Assembly (NCBI GenBank): GCA_031553765.1
Contig: JAVBKY010000003.1
Coordinates: 124,001-188,000 of the forward strand
Source: JAITMY01 sp031553765
GTDB taxonomy: Bacteria; Bacteroidota; Bacteroidia; Bacteroidales; UBA932
Length of the DNA: 64,000 nucleotides
Direction of reading: 5' to 3'
Shown here in pieces: positions 41,047 through 47,850 of the stretch. The notes under the pieces are model-generated. The model worked only from the letters and a program-made list of their open reading frames with translations, was not told the DNA's origin and did not search any database. Numbering within the stretch: position 1 is the first letter of the stretch; every line of letters starts with the position of its first letter. Made by a program: the position numbers and the translations under genes.

Positions 41047-42282
41047 ATGGGATTTTTAGACAGGTGGAACGGTAAAAAGGAAGCCGCCGACAACTACGCT
41101 GCCATGCTGGCGCTTGCCAAGCAAATGGTGGCAAAACAGAGCGTAATTCTTGACCTTGTGGAGCAAACAGACGCGCTCACAAAAAAGGATATAGGCAGCT
41201 GGCACCAAGCGTGGCAAATGGCGATTGATAAAGAAGAACCGCGCCGCGGGGAGCTGTACGACAACTACACTACCGCGCTAATTGATAACCACCTTACGGG
41301 TTGCTTGGAGCAGCGAAAGGGGCGAACGCTGCAAAAAGACTTTATCATAAAAGGCAAGGACGGCAAAGAAAACGTGGCGGCGGGTAAGCTGTTCGAGAAT
41401 GAATGGTTTGTGCAGTTTCTCAACTTGGCGCTTGACGTCAAGTATTGGGGGCATTCGCTCGTGGAGTTTGGCGACATAATTAACCGCGGGGCGCCTAACA
41501 TGCGATTTGCAAATTGCTCGCTGGTTCCGCGCAAGCACGTAGTACAGGAGTACGGCGTAATAACCAAAGAGGCGGGCGGCGACATTAGGCGCGGCGTGTC
41601 GTACCGTGAGGGTGCAATTGCCGACTGGAGCGTTGAAGTGGGCGACGCCCGCGACTTAGGCTTGCTGCTAAAGGTAACACCGCAATGCCTAAGCAAAAAA
41701 AATATGCTTGGTTACTGGGACACATTCGGCGAAATCTTCGGTATGCCTATGCGCGTGGGCTACACGCCCAGCCAAAACCCCGCCGACTGGACGAAGATTA
41801 CCTCAATGCTCGACAAGCTGGGCGCAGCGGGTTACGCGCTGCTTCCCGAGGGTACCACCATTGAAATAAAGGAAACGAGCCGCGGCGACGCGTACAACGT
41901 GTACGACAAGCGTATTGACCGCGCCAACTCCGAAATGTCAAAGGCAATTTTAGTGCAAACTATGACCATTGACAGCGGTTCAAGCCTAAGCCAATCGGAA
42001 ACGCACCTCGAAGTGTTTAACAACATTTGCAAGGGCGACGCTACCAGCATACGCCACACGATTAACAACCGCTTGCTGCCGCTTATGGAAAAGCACGGCT
42101 TTCCCGTGGCGGGTTGCTCATTCGAGTGGGACGACGCCGCCAGCTACACGCCTGCCGAGCAACGCGAAAACGAGCGCCTTTTGCTGCAATACTTCGACAT
42201 AGACCCGAAATACTTCAGCGACAAATATAAGATTGCCATAAAGGGCGTAAAACAGCCCGCTCAAAACGATTTTTTCAAGTAG
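41047..42282 (+). CDS. Portal protein (DUF935/Mu gp29-like)
   Basis: A 411-residue portal subunit. Typical segments are DNYTTALIDNHLTGCLEQRKGRTLQKDFIIKGKDG near residue 75, VEFGDIINRGAPNMRFANCSLVPRKHV near 140, and KAILVQTMTIDSGSSLSQSETHLEVFNNICKGDA near 300. Dodecameric portals form the DNA channel and dock terminase and neck. The gene ends NDFFK-stop in a -1 frameshift signal that would join it to MuF (see 42270-42314). A TTTAAA array precedes the start. Confidence 0.9.
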   Translation: MGFLDRWNGKKEAADNYAAMLALAKQMVAKQSVILDLVEQTDALTKKDIGSWHQAWQMAIDKEEPRRGELYDNYTTALIDNHLTGCLEQRKGRTLQKDFIIKGKDGKENVAAGKLFENEWFVQFLNLALDVKYWGHSLVEFGDIINRGAPNMRFANCSLVPRKHVVQEYGVITKEAGGDIRRGVSYREGAIADWSVEVGDARDLGLLLKVTPQCLSKKNMLGYWDTFGEIFGMPMRVGYTPSQNPADWTKITSMLDKLGAAGYALLPEGTTIEIKETSRGDAYNVYDKRIDRANSEMSKAILVQTMTIDSGSSLSQSETHLEVFNNICKGDATSIRHTINNRLLPLMEKHGFPVAGCSFEWDDAASYTPAEQRENERLLLQYFDIDPKYFSDKYKIAIKGVKQPAQNDFFK

Positions 42283-42314
42283 GGGACGGTAAGGCTAAGG
42301 GCGAACCCGTCCCC
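42270..42314 (+). promoter_or_regulatory. Programmed -1 frameshift signal joining portal and MuF
   Basis: The slippery heptamer T TTT TTC (42270-42276) is in register with the portal frame (GAT TTT TTC AAG TAG). After a 5-nt spacer comes an 8-bp stem GGGGACGG (42282-42289) / CCGTCCCC (42307-42314) with a 17-nt loop. The -1 frame is open without a stop through the 28-codon linker into MuF, which has no ATG or GTG of its own. The predicted fusion is 886 residues. Confidence 0.82.
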
Positions 42315-42365
42315 ACAAAAAACGACAAAAAAACAGCATTAGCGGGTGGTAACAAGGGCTACTAC

Positions 42366-43706
42366 TTGGCGCTACACAGCGCGCTACAATCGCTATACGA
42401 CGAGCGCTTTTTGCAGCTGGCTAAAGAGGGCGACGAACTCTTTACGTTCGGCGCGGATATAGTGAGCGACGCCGTAAAAGCCTTGCATAAGGCGGGTAAG
42501 TTCAGCCCTAAGCTGCTGGCAAAAAAAGAGGGGCGCGCGCTCATTGGCGAAAACTATCGCATACTATCGGACGCCATCGACACGGGAACCACCCGCGCCA
42601 CCACCGAGGGGCTAACCCACGAAATACCCGCCGAACTCACGGCGGCGCTAAAGGATAACGCCTATATTTTTTCGGGCTGGAAAGCCTACCACACTATGCG
42701 CGAGGCGGGCGTGTCGCTCATGGACGCGGGCGGCGGCATGAAAACTTTTGAGCAATTTGAAAAGGAAGCGGGCGACGTGTTCAAGCGCCAAAACCTAAAC
42801 CTGCGCGCAGAATACCAGTACGCCACACAAACGGCGCAAATGGTGGCGAAGTGGCACGACATCGAAGAGGACGGCGACCGCTACGATTTGCAATATCGAA
42901 CCGTGGGCGACGACCGCGTAAGGGAAGAACACGCCGCGCTGGACGGTACCACGCTACCCCCCAGCGACCCGTTTTGGAGTAAATATTACCCGCCGAATGG
43001 CTGGGGCTGCCGCTGCACCGCCGTACAGGTGCGCAAGGGCAAGTATGAGCAAAGCGATAGCCAAGCTGCCACCGACGCGGGCGACGACGCCACCAGCCAG
43101 CCGCGGCAACAAATGTTTCGCTTCAACGCGGGCGCGCAAAAAAAGATTTTCCCCAACAAGCACCCGTACTTTCCGAAAGACTGTGGGGGCTGCGACAAAA
43201 CGCTGGCGCTGGTGTACGGCAAAGGACGCCCCGAATGTGAGACTTGCAAAATAGTAAAGGCAATGAGCGCAGCAATGGAAACTATACCAACCAAGCGCGG
43301 CGTTGTGAAGTGCAGTAGGGCGCACGGCGCAAACGAAAGGGCGGAAAATATCGCTATTGCCAAACATTTTGCCGAAAAGCACGGGCAAGAAATAGAACTT
43401 TTGCCACGCGCATTCAATAAGAAAACTCCTGACGCCTACAACAAAACGCTGGGTGTTGAGCAAGAATTTAAGGTAAATAAAACGCCGACAAAAAGCGCTA
43501 TTGACAACGAACTGCGCAAGGCTGGATTGCAAGCTAACCACATCGTATTAAGCGTTGAGTCCGACATACCCAGCGACCAGCTAAAGAGAGGTGTTAAAGG
43601 GCGTATAAAATGGGCAAAGAACATAGAAGCGCTAACGATAGTAAGGAACGGGAAAGATAGAACCTACACGCGCGAAGAAATACTAAGCGACGGCTTCGAG
43701 CCATAA
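42366..43706 (+). CDS. MuF-like minor head protein with C-terminal nuclease-toxin domain
   Basis: At least 446 residues from a TTG at 42366, or the C-terminal part of a portal fusion made by frameshifting. The MuF core (~1-240) shows AEYQYATQTAQMVAKWHDIEEDGDRYDLQYRTVGDDRVREEHAALDGTT and NGWGCRCTAV. The last ~120 residues form a separate domain: RAENIAIAKHFAEKHGQEIELLP, then TPDAYNKTLGVEQEFKV (PD...ExK), KSAIDNELRKAGLQANHIVLSV. That is the layout of CdiA-CT PD-(D/E)XK nuclease toxins. MuF proteins with C-terminal toxins are known in temperate phages of Firmicutes. No immunity gene is obvious downstream. Confidence 0.85.
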   Translation: MALHSALQSLYDERFLQLAKEGDELFTFGADIVSDAVKALHKAGKFSPKLLAKKEGRALIGENYRILSDAIDTGTTRATTEGLTHEIPAELTAALKDNAYIFSGWKAYHTMREAGVSLMDAGGGMKTFEQFEKEAGDVFKRQNLNLRAEYQYATQTAQMVAKWHDIEEDGDRYDLQYRTVGDDRVREEHAALDGTTLPPSDPFWSKYYPPNGWGCRCTAVQVRKGKYEQSDSQAATDAGDDATSQPRQQMFRFNAGAQKKIFPNKHPYFPKDCGGCDKTLALVYGKGRPECETCKIVKAMSAAMETIPTKRGVVKCSRAHGANERAENIAIAKHFAEKHGQEIELLPRAFNKKTPDAYNKTLGVEQEFKVNKTPTKSAIDNELRKAGLQANHIVLSVESDIPSDQLKRGVKGRIKWAKNIEALTIVRNGKDRTYTREEILSDGFEP

Positions 43707-43794
43707 AAGCAAAGCGGGTATTCCGTTTAACTGAAATACCCGCTTCGGGAGGTCGAGGACGCATCCCCAACCAGTCAAGAGCGAACCCTTGAAC
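43704..43794 (-). ncRNA. Candidate structured small RNA between MuF and G genes
   Basis: On the minus strand an exact -7 box TACCTTTG (43799-43806) precedes three consecutive hairpins: TCAAGGG-TTCG-CTCTTGA, GTTGGGGA-TGCG-TCCTCGAC, and the terminator-like AAGCGGGTATT/AATACCCGCTT (43712-43745) followed by TGCTTTT. Two loops are UNCG-class tetraloops. Length is about 90 nt. The 3' end touches the MuF stop codon. The -33 region is poor. No coding frame in either direction looks real, so an RNA is the best reading. Confidence 0.65.
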
Positions 43795-43798
43795 AACA

Positions 43799-43806
43799 CA
43801 AAGGTA
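43799..43806 (-). promoter_or_regulatory. -7 box of the candidate small RNA
   Basis: TACCTTTG on the minus strand, identical to the -7 box of the host tRNA-Phe promoter; no good -33 box 19-21 bp upstream. Confidence 0.45.
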
Positions 43807-43919
43807 AACACTTTTTGTTCATTTGGCACTCTTTGGTGGTGAAATTTTGGCGAAAAGCCGATAAAATGCGCACGAATGATACAAAAAGTGTATCGTTTGA
43901 GTGGTGCAGCAACAAGCAA

Positions 43920-44411
43920 ATGAAAAAAGAACTTTTAGCCGATATTTTAAAAGACATGCGCGTTGAGCTTGCCGACGAGTTCGACCAAAACTTCGTGCGC
44001 GGTGGCTTCTTTGGCTCCGAGTGGAAAGCGAAGCTAAACGGCGAAAGTTCCAAGCTGCAACAAAGCGCCAAGCTGCGGCGCTCCATACGCGCCACCGAGC
44101 GCGGCTCGGCGGTGGTGTTCACCTCGTCAGAGCCTTACGCCACCATAAACAACGAGGGCGGCGAAATAGTCGTAACCGCTAAAATGCGCAAGTATTTTTG
44201 GGCGCAGTACTACAAGCATGGTAAGCACAGCGAAAAGGCGCGCATGTACAGGAATTTGGCGCTGAAAGCGGTAGGCTCGAAGCTGCAAATTCCGCAACGG
44301 CAGTATATCGGCGACCATGCGCAGGTTCGTACCAATATTGAAACGATTGTAAAGGATAATGTCGAGCGCTACACCGTACAAGCATTTGAAAAACTAAACC
44401 GTAAAAAGTAA
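43920..44411 (+). CDS. Virion morphogenesis protein (Mu gpG/gp31-like)
   Basis: A 163-residue protein from the ATG at 43920 (MKKELLADILKDMRVELADEFDQNF). Central SAKLRRSIRATERGSAVVFTSSEPYATINNEGGEIVVTAKMRKYFWAQ is the conserved region of the phage G/tail-completion family, followed by LQIPQRQYIGDH. G proteins help attach tails to heads or complete the tail. The upstream in-frame codons overlap the small RNA promoter region and are not family-like. Its stop overlaps the next ATG (TAATG). Confidence 0.82.
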   Translation: MKKELLADILKDMRVELADEFDQNFVRGGFFGSEWKAKLNGESSKLQQSAKLRRSIRATERGSAVVFTSSEPYATINNEGGEIVVTAKMRKYFWAQYYKHGKHSEKARMYRNLALKAVGSKLQIPQRQYIGDHAQVRTNIETIVKDNVERYTVQAFEKLNRKK

Positions 44412-44893
44412 TGAGAAAGCGAATTTACCTTGCCATAATCGCCGGAATAAAGGCGGCAAACATAGGCATTAAGCACTTTGATAAGTGGAACGAAAACACC
44501 GAGAATTTGGCGCAGCAAAACGGCTACGCTTTGCCCGCCGTATTCATTGAGTTTGCTCCGATAGCGTGGCAGCAGCGCGGGGGTGGAGTGAAAAGCGCCA
44601 CAGCGCGCATTCTACTGCATATTGTAACCGAAACGCTGGCAAGTGCTGCCGACGGTTCGCGAAACCAAGACGACGCGCTGGAGCAGTTCGATACTGCCGA
44701 CGCCGTGGTTGCCGCCGCGCAGGGGTTAAGCGGCGAGGGCTTTAACAAGCTACAGCACGTAACAACCGAAACCGACCATAACCACGAGCAAATTCAGCAC
44801 GACATAGAGGCGTTTTCTTGCGAAATAGCGGATAGTTCAGCCGCAAAGGTGCGAACCCTTGCCGAAGTAAAAGATTTTGAAAGGAAAGGCTAA
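44411..44893 (+). CDS. Phage neck/head-completion protein (Mu gp37 position)
   Basis: A 160-residue protein (MRKRIYLAIIAGIKAANIGIKHFDKWNENTENL...ALPAVFIEFAPIAWQQRGGGVKSATARILLHIVTETL). The order helix, PAVFIEF strand and an ILLHIV strand is like DUF1834/gp37-type tail terminator proteins, though I could not confirm the family. It ends the rightward late operon and is convergent with a small minus-strand gene (4-bp overlap). Confidence 0.72.
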   Translation: MRKRIYLAIIAGIKAANIGIKHFDKWNENTENLAQQNGYALPAVFIEFAPIAWQQRGGGVKSATARILLHIVTETLASAADGSRNQDDALEQFDTADAVVAAAQGLSGEGFNKLQHVTTETDHNHEQIQHDIEAFSCEIADSSAAKVRTLAEVKDFERKG

Positions 44894-45129
44894 TTTTGCC
44901 CAAAGAGTGAGAATTGCACCGCCTGTTGCACGGGCGGTTTTTCTTGCTGGGCTTTTTCAACGGTGTGAATACAGGTAAGGAAGCTGCGGTAGCACATGGG
45001 GTAAACGGGGTAAACGTGGTGCCGCCATACGGACTTATAGCAGCGGGCGTGGCTGCCCTCTTCGTAGTGCTGTTTTGCAAGGTTGTAAACCACTTGCGCT
45101 CTCAACATAGTATTTCGGTGGGTTGCCAT
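44890..45129 (-). CDS. Small conserved Bacteroidetes-phage protein
   Basis: A 79-residue protein (MATHRNTMLRAQVVYNLAKQHYEEG, RCYKSVWRHHVYPVYPMCYRSFLTCI), basic and aromatic with several Cys and His. The pattern of N-terminal helix followed by KxVWxxxVYPxxPMCYRxF occurs in early regions of Bacteroidetes prophages, function unknown. It is the last gene of the leftward early/middle operon. Confidence 0.7.
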   Translation of the reverse strand: MATHRNTMLRAQVVYNLAKQHYEEGSHARCYKSVWRHHVYPVYPMCYRSFLTCIHTVEKAQQEKPPVQQAVQFSLFGQN

Positions 45130-45153
45130 TATCGGAAAAATGATTTAACTTTG
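45122..45153 (+). promoter_or_regulatory. Plus-strand promoter in the gap between early genes
   Basis: GTTG (45122-45125), 20 bp, then TAACTTTG (45146-45153). The transcript would start near 45159 and meet a terminator at 45174-45208, giving an RNA of about 50 nt. Confidence 0.5.
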
Positions 45154-45173
45154 CAGCAACCCGCCAAGGTGCT

Positions 45174-45208
45174 GCCTCGTTGTGATTTTTCCGACGAGGC
45201 TTTTTTTG
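45174..45208 (+). terminator. Plus-strand Rho-independent terminator
   Basis: GCCTCGT and ACGAGGC with a 13-nt loop, then seven T. It can end the rightward late operon (TerS to gp37-like) or the short RNA from the promoter just upstream. Confidence 0.85.
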
Positions 45209-45211
45209 TGC

Positions 45212-45568
45212 CTACGCGGGGCGTTGCAGCCCCGTGATGTAGTCGTAAATTTCTGACCAGCTGGGTAAGCCCCCAACTTGCCGATCGTCGATGTAAATGT
45301 CGGCAAAAATCTTTTTACCAGCAATACCCCCGTACTTTTTGAGGTTGTCGGGTTGGTGGTCATTCACGCGGTCAAACTTCACGTCATGCTCCACCAAAAA
45401 GTTAATTGCCTCAAGCAAACGGTTGCCATAGCGACACGTCCAAATAATGATGTAATGCCCGTCAGCACGAAGCTGGTTAATGCACTTGCGGGCGTCGGGT
45501 TGCAAGCCCGCAATGTGTGGGAACTTGTCGCTTACAATAGTCCCGTCAAAGTCAATTGCGATAATCAT
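45212..45568 (-). CDS. Small HAD-superfamily phosphatase (BT0820-like)
   Basis: A 118-residue cap-less HAD protein. The catalytic motif DFDGTIV near residue 6 provides the Asp nucleophile and general acid, TCRYGN near 45 is motif II (Thr), and ADIYIDDRQVG near 93 is the acidic motif IV. Similar small HADs are frequent in Bacteroidetes phages and mobile elements. The substrate is unknown; nucleotides or phosphorylated intermediates are plausible. Confidence 0.85.
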   Translation of the reverse strand: MIIAIDFDGTIVSDKFPHIAGLQPDARKCINQLRADGHYIIIWTCRYGNRLLEAINFLVEHDVKFDRVNDHQPDNLKKYGGIAGKKIFADIYIDDRQVGGLPSWSEIYDYITGLQRPA

Positions 45569-45623
45569 TCAAAACTCTTTTTAAGATTGCGTTAAGCTTT
45601 TTTAATTGTTAGTACCGTCAAAA

Positions 45624-45995
45624 TCAGTTGTGAAAATTATTGCCTATCCCGTATGTCTTATTTCGCCTAAAAAAATGGCGCTCCATAGGTGAACAATCCA
45701 CTTTGCGACGCTCGAATTGATGCAAAAAATCTTGAATGTAACGTATGTCTTTATCGCCAAGTTCTACAAATTTGATGTAGTCGGCACGCTGCCCTTGAAT
45801 TGAAATAACAGCCCAAGACGGGGCATAGTGGTGCACATCCACGCTCACGTCAATGTTGCCCAGCAAATTCTCAACTTTATTAAGGGCTGTGTTAAGCGCC
45901 TTTCGCTCTCTTTCACATTCCGATATGAGCGTGTGAAGCTTTTGCATTTCGCTACGAAACACCCAAGCAAAAACGGTTGTAATTATTTTTTTCAT
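45624..45995 (-). CDS. Hypothetical membrane-anchored early protein
   Basis: A 123-residue protein from the ATG at 45995 (MKKIITTVFAWVFRSEMQKL). A short N-terminal hydrophobic stretch is followed by a coiled coil (ISECERERKALNTALNKVENLLG) and a compact C-terminal domain (HYAPSWAVISIQGQRADYIKFVELGDKDIRYIQDFL). I do not recognise a family. The longer frame from 46082 overlaps the upstream gene and is unlikely. Confidence 0.65.
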   Translation of the reverse strand: MKKIITTVFAWVFRSEMQKLHTLISECERERKALNTALNKVENLLGNIDVSVDVHHYAPSWAVISIQGQRADYIKFVELGDKDIRYIQDFLHQFERRKVDCSPMERHFFRRNKTYGIGNNFHN

Positions 45996-46008
45996 GTTCA
46001 AGCGGTTT

Positions 46009-46428
46009 TTAATTATTCCACAGTTCGTCGCCCAAGTACGTTTCGACGTGTTTTTTGCGTAGCCCGTTGGGTATGCTGGCAAAGTATCGCGGGATGTACA
46101 GGTAAGCCCGTTGCTGATTGCCTTTTGTCATTTGCCGCCACTTAGTTTCAGCGCGCTTTTTGCTGCTATGGATTTTGTCATTGTAGCGCTCCCAAAACAT
46201 TTCGAATGCTATCTCGGCTTCGGGTAGCTCTTGTAGCTTCGAGGTTTTTGTTGCGGCTACCATGCTACGCAGGTCGTTAATGCTGCGCGGCATGTACTGC
46301 AAAAACCAGTTGCGCTGCGCGTCTTCCATGTTTGCGCGGTTGTCGTAGCCGAGCAAGTAACCCTCGTCGTTGTAGCGTAGTTCTATCTCGCCGCTCCACT
46401 TTGTCGAGGTTAGTAAATACGTTTTCAT
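46009..46428 (-). CDS. Conserved phage hypothetical protein, early region
   Basis: A 139-residue protein (MKTYLLTSTKWSGEIELRYNDEGYLLGYDNRANM...). The opening beta-hairpin followed by a helical Lys/Arg-rich half (KKRAETKWRQMTKGNQQRAYLYIPRYFASI) is a pattern I associate with early regions of Bacteroidetes Mu-like prophages. No catalytic motif is visible. Function unknown. Confidence 0.7.
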   Translation of the reverse strand: MKTYLLTSTKWSGEIELRYNDEGYLLGYDNRANMEDAQRNWFLQYMPRSINDLRSMVAATKTSKLQELPEAEIAFEMFWERYNDKIHSSKKRAETKWRQMTKGNQQRAYLYIPRYFASIPNGLRKKHVETYLGDELWNN

Positions 46429-46432
46429 TGTC

Positions 46433-46738
46433 TTAAACTTTTGGGTCGATAATGGCGATTAAACCCTGTGCAAAAGCGCGCTCGGTGTCGTCCGCAAGCG
46501 GCTGCGATTTCATTAGCGCGTTTATTGCGTAGGCTTGCGAGGGTGTAAATGTGAGCCTTAACTTTTCATGCACAAGCACAAACTTGCCCGCGTTGCGCTT
46601 GTACCACTCCGTTACAACCAGCTGCGCAAGCGTAGCCGCGTCGCTGGTAGGCAACGCGGCAATTACTTGTTCAACCAGCGACTTAAAAACGGGGGCTTGC
46701 GCCGCGGTCATTTCAATTATTAGCGGTTTGTTGAGCAT
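46433..46738 (-). CDS. Hypothetical early protein
   Basis: A 101-residue protein from the ATG at 46738 (MLNKPLIIEMTAAQAPVFKSLVEQVIAALPTSDAATLAQLV), mainly helical, with no recognised domain. The longer frame from 46813 would begin inside the previous gene and is rich in Arg/Lys of poor quality. Two TTTAAT boxes 11 bp apart (46743, 46754) lie just upstream. Confidence 0.65.
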   Translation of the reverse strand: MLNKPLIIEMTAAQAPVFKSLVEQVIAALPTSDAATLAQLVVTEWYKRNAGKFVLVHEKLRLTFTPSQAYAINALMKSQPLADDTERAFAQGLIAIIDPKV

Positions 46739-46743
46739 GGCGT

Positions 46744-46938
46744 TTAATGGTCGTTTAATTCGTCTTTTACGCGGTTTATTATCAACTTGCAAACTCTTTG
46801 TAAGCCCTCGCAAAAATCCTTGAAATTTGCCTCGTCTTTCAGCTCGCTTTTGTCGATGTGGTTTTCGTTACCCTCTTCAAATAGCGGTTGTAAATGCAGG
46901 TTAATTTTTGAAGCGTAATCAATCTCTTTTTGGTTCAT
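46744..46938 (-). CDS. Small hypothetical early protein
   Basis: A 64-residue acidic, helical protein (MNQKEIDYASKINLHLQPLFEEGNENHIDKSELKDEANFKDFCEG). No family recognised. It is bracketed by two TTTAAA arrays: its own three-box array upstream, and its 3' end covers the array of the next gene. Confidence 0.65.
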   Translation of the reverse strand: MNQKEIDYASKINLHLQPLFEEGNENHIDKSELKDEANFKDFCEGLQRVCKLIINRVKDELNDH

Positions 46939-46968
46939 GTTTAAACGGGGTTTAAAGTGTGTTTAAAG
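46939..46968 (-). promoter_or_regulatory. 11-bp-phased TTTAAA array (three perfect boxes)
   Basis: TTTAAA at 46940, 46951 and 46962, exactly 11 bp apart and all perfect, the first one base from the ATG at 46938. The clearest example of the motif. Confidence 0.78.
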
Positions 46969-47118
46969 CCATGCTGTAACAATAGAAACAAAAGGGAGTA
47001 GCCCGACTAAGTGTAGCGCCTCGTCTTTCCACGGTGCCGCAAAATCGCAACAGCACAACTTAACGAGGTTAATAATCCAGCATGCGGCAACAAAACCGTA
47101 AAAAAGGAGAACTACACA
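46963..47118 (-). CDS. Small membrane protein, possibly frameshifted
   Basis: The intact frame from the ATG at 47118 gives 51 residues with hydrophobic segments (FYGFVAACWIINLVKLCCC and LVGLLPFVSIVTAWL). The TTTAAA array, however, abuts a different ATG at 47132, which opens MKNLSCVVLLF in another frame and stops after about 41 residues. One extra T in the run of five near 47101-47105 would join the two into a natural 56-residue protein. A decayed or slippage-controlled gene, or a sequencing slip, are all possible. Confidence 0.5.
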   Translation of the reverse strand, partial: CVVLLFYGFVAACWIINLVKLCCCDFAAPWKDEALHLVGLLPFVSIVTAWL

Positions 47119-47132
47119 TGATAAATTTTTCA

Positions 47133-47163
47133 TTTTTAAAACTGTTTTAAATGGTGATTAAAT
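47133..47163 (-). promoter_or_regulatory. 11-bp-phased TTTAAA array before the small membrane gene
   Basis: TTTAAA (47134), TTTAAA (47145) and ATTAAA (47156), exactly 11 bp apart, the first one base from the ATG at 47132. Confidence 0.72.
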
Positions 47164-47822
47164 TAAACTTCTGTCATGCCTAACGGCACATTTACCCATG
47201 CGCCCATTTCGTTTTTAAATTCGGCGCGCACAAATGTTTTGCTGGCGGCAGGGCGGTATGCGTCATACACAACTTTAACGCCATTCGATAGCAAATCGGA
47301 CTCTAATTCTATCGCCAACTCGCGCAGCTGTAACACGCCCGAAAGCCTTAAATTACCTGCCTTGTCTTTGGCTAAAAACTTCATAATCGTTTTAATCAAC
47401 GCCGCGCTTTTCTTACTGTCGGCAAGCGACGCCATGTAGTCTTTTATCATGGTTTCGCCCTCGGCGGCGGTGTCGTCCCACGCGTCCACTTGGTGGTGTC
47501 CTAACATTATGCGCCTGTTCTGTTCTGCGTTGATAAACGTGTGCGTCCGTTGGTCGCTCTTAACCTCGTAGAGTTCCACTTTGGTATCGAGGGCTTGGTC
47601 GAACGTGTCGTAAACCGCTTTTTTGCGCTCGGCAAGCTGCGCCGATATGGCTTGCAGGTGCGGAAAATGTTCGTTAACCATTTCGTTAATTAGCACCTTG
47701 TACGCCTTGCGGTCTCCGTCCTTTTTACGCTGCACCTCGTCAGCTTCTTTCTTGCGCTTAAACTCAGCGAATTGTTCCGCCTCGTCGGCGCTGATTGTGA
47801 TTTTTTCTTGTGAATTTTCCAT
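47163..47822 (-). CDS. DUF3164 family protein
   Basis: A 219-residue protein from the ATG at 47822 (MENSQEKITISADEAEQFAEFKRKKEADE). Central YKVLINEMVNEHFPHLQAISAQLAERKKAVYDTF and VKSDQRTHTFINAEQNRRIMLGHHQVDAWDDTA match DUF3164, a family present in the early region of many Mu-like phages. Biochemical function unknown; proximity to transposition genes suggests a DNA-related role. Confidence 0.82.
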   Translation of the reverse strand: MENSQEKITISADEAEQFAEFKRKKEADEVQRKKDGDRKAYKVLINEMVNEHFPHLQAISAQLAERKKAVYDTFDQALDTKVELYEVKSDQRTHTFINAEQNRRIMLGHHQVDAWDDTAAEGETMIKDYMASLADSKKSAALIKTIMKFLAKDKAGNLRLSGVLQLRELAIELESDLLSNGVKVVYDAYRPAASKTFVRAEFKNEMGAWVNVPLGMTEV

Positions 47823-47850
47823 TGCTCTATTGATTAAAAAGTGAATAATT

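Noticed and set aside
43683..43919. Minus-strand open frame of 78 residues over the small RNA region
   Set aside because: It reads through the three perfect hairpins and the MuF stop region, and its start lies before the RNA promoter; the hairpins explain the sequence better.
44914..45237. Plus-strand open frame of 107 residues downstream of the gp37-like gene
   Set aside because: Antisense to the better-supported 79-residue minus-strand protein and crosses the promoter and terminator at 45146-45208.
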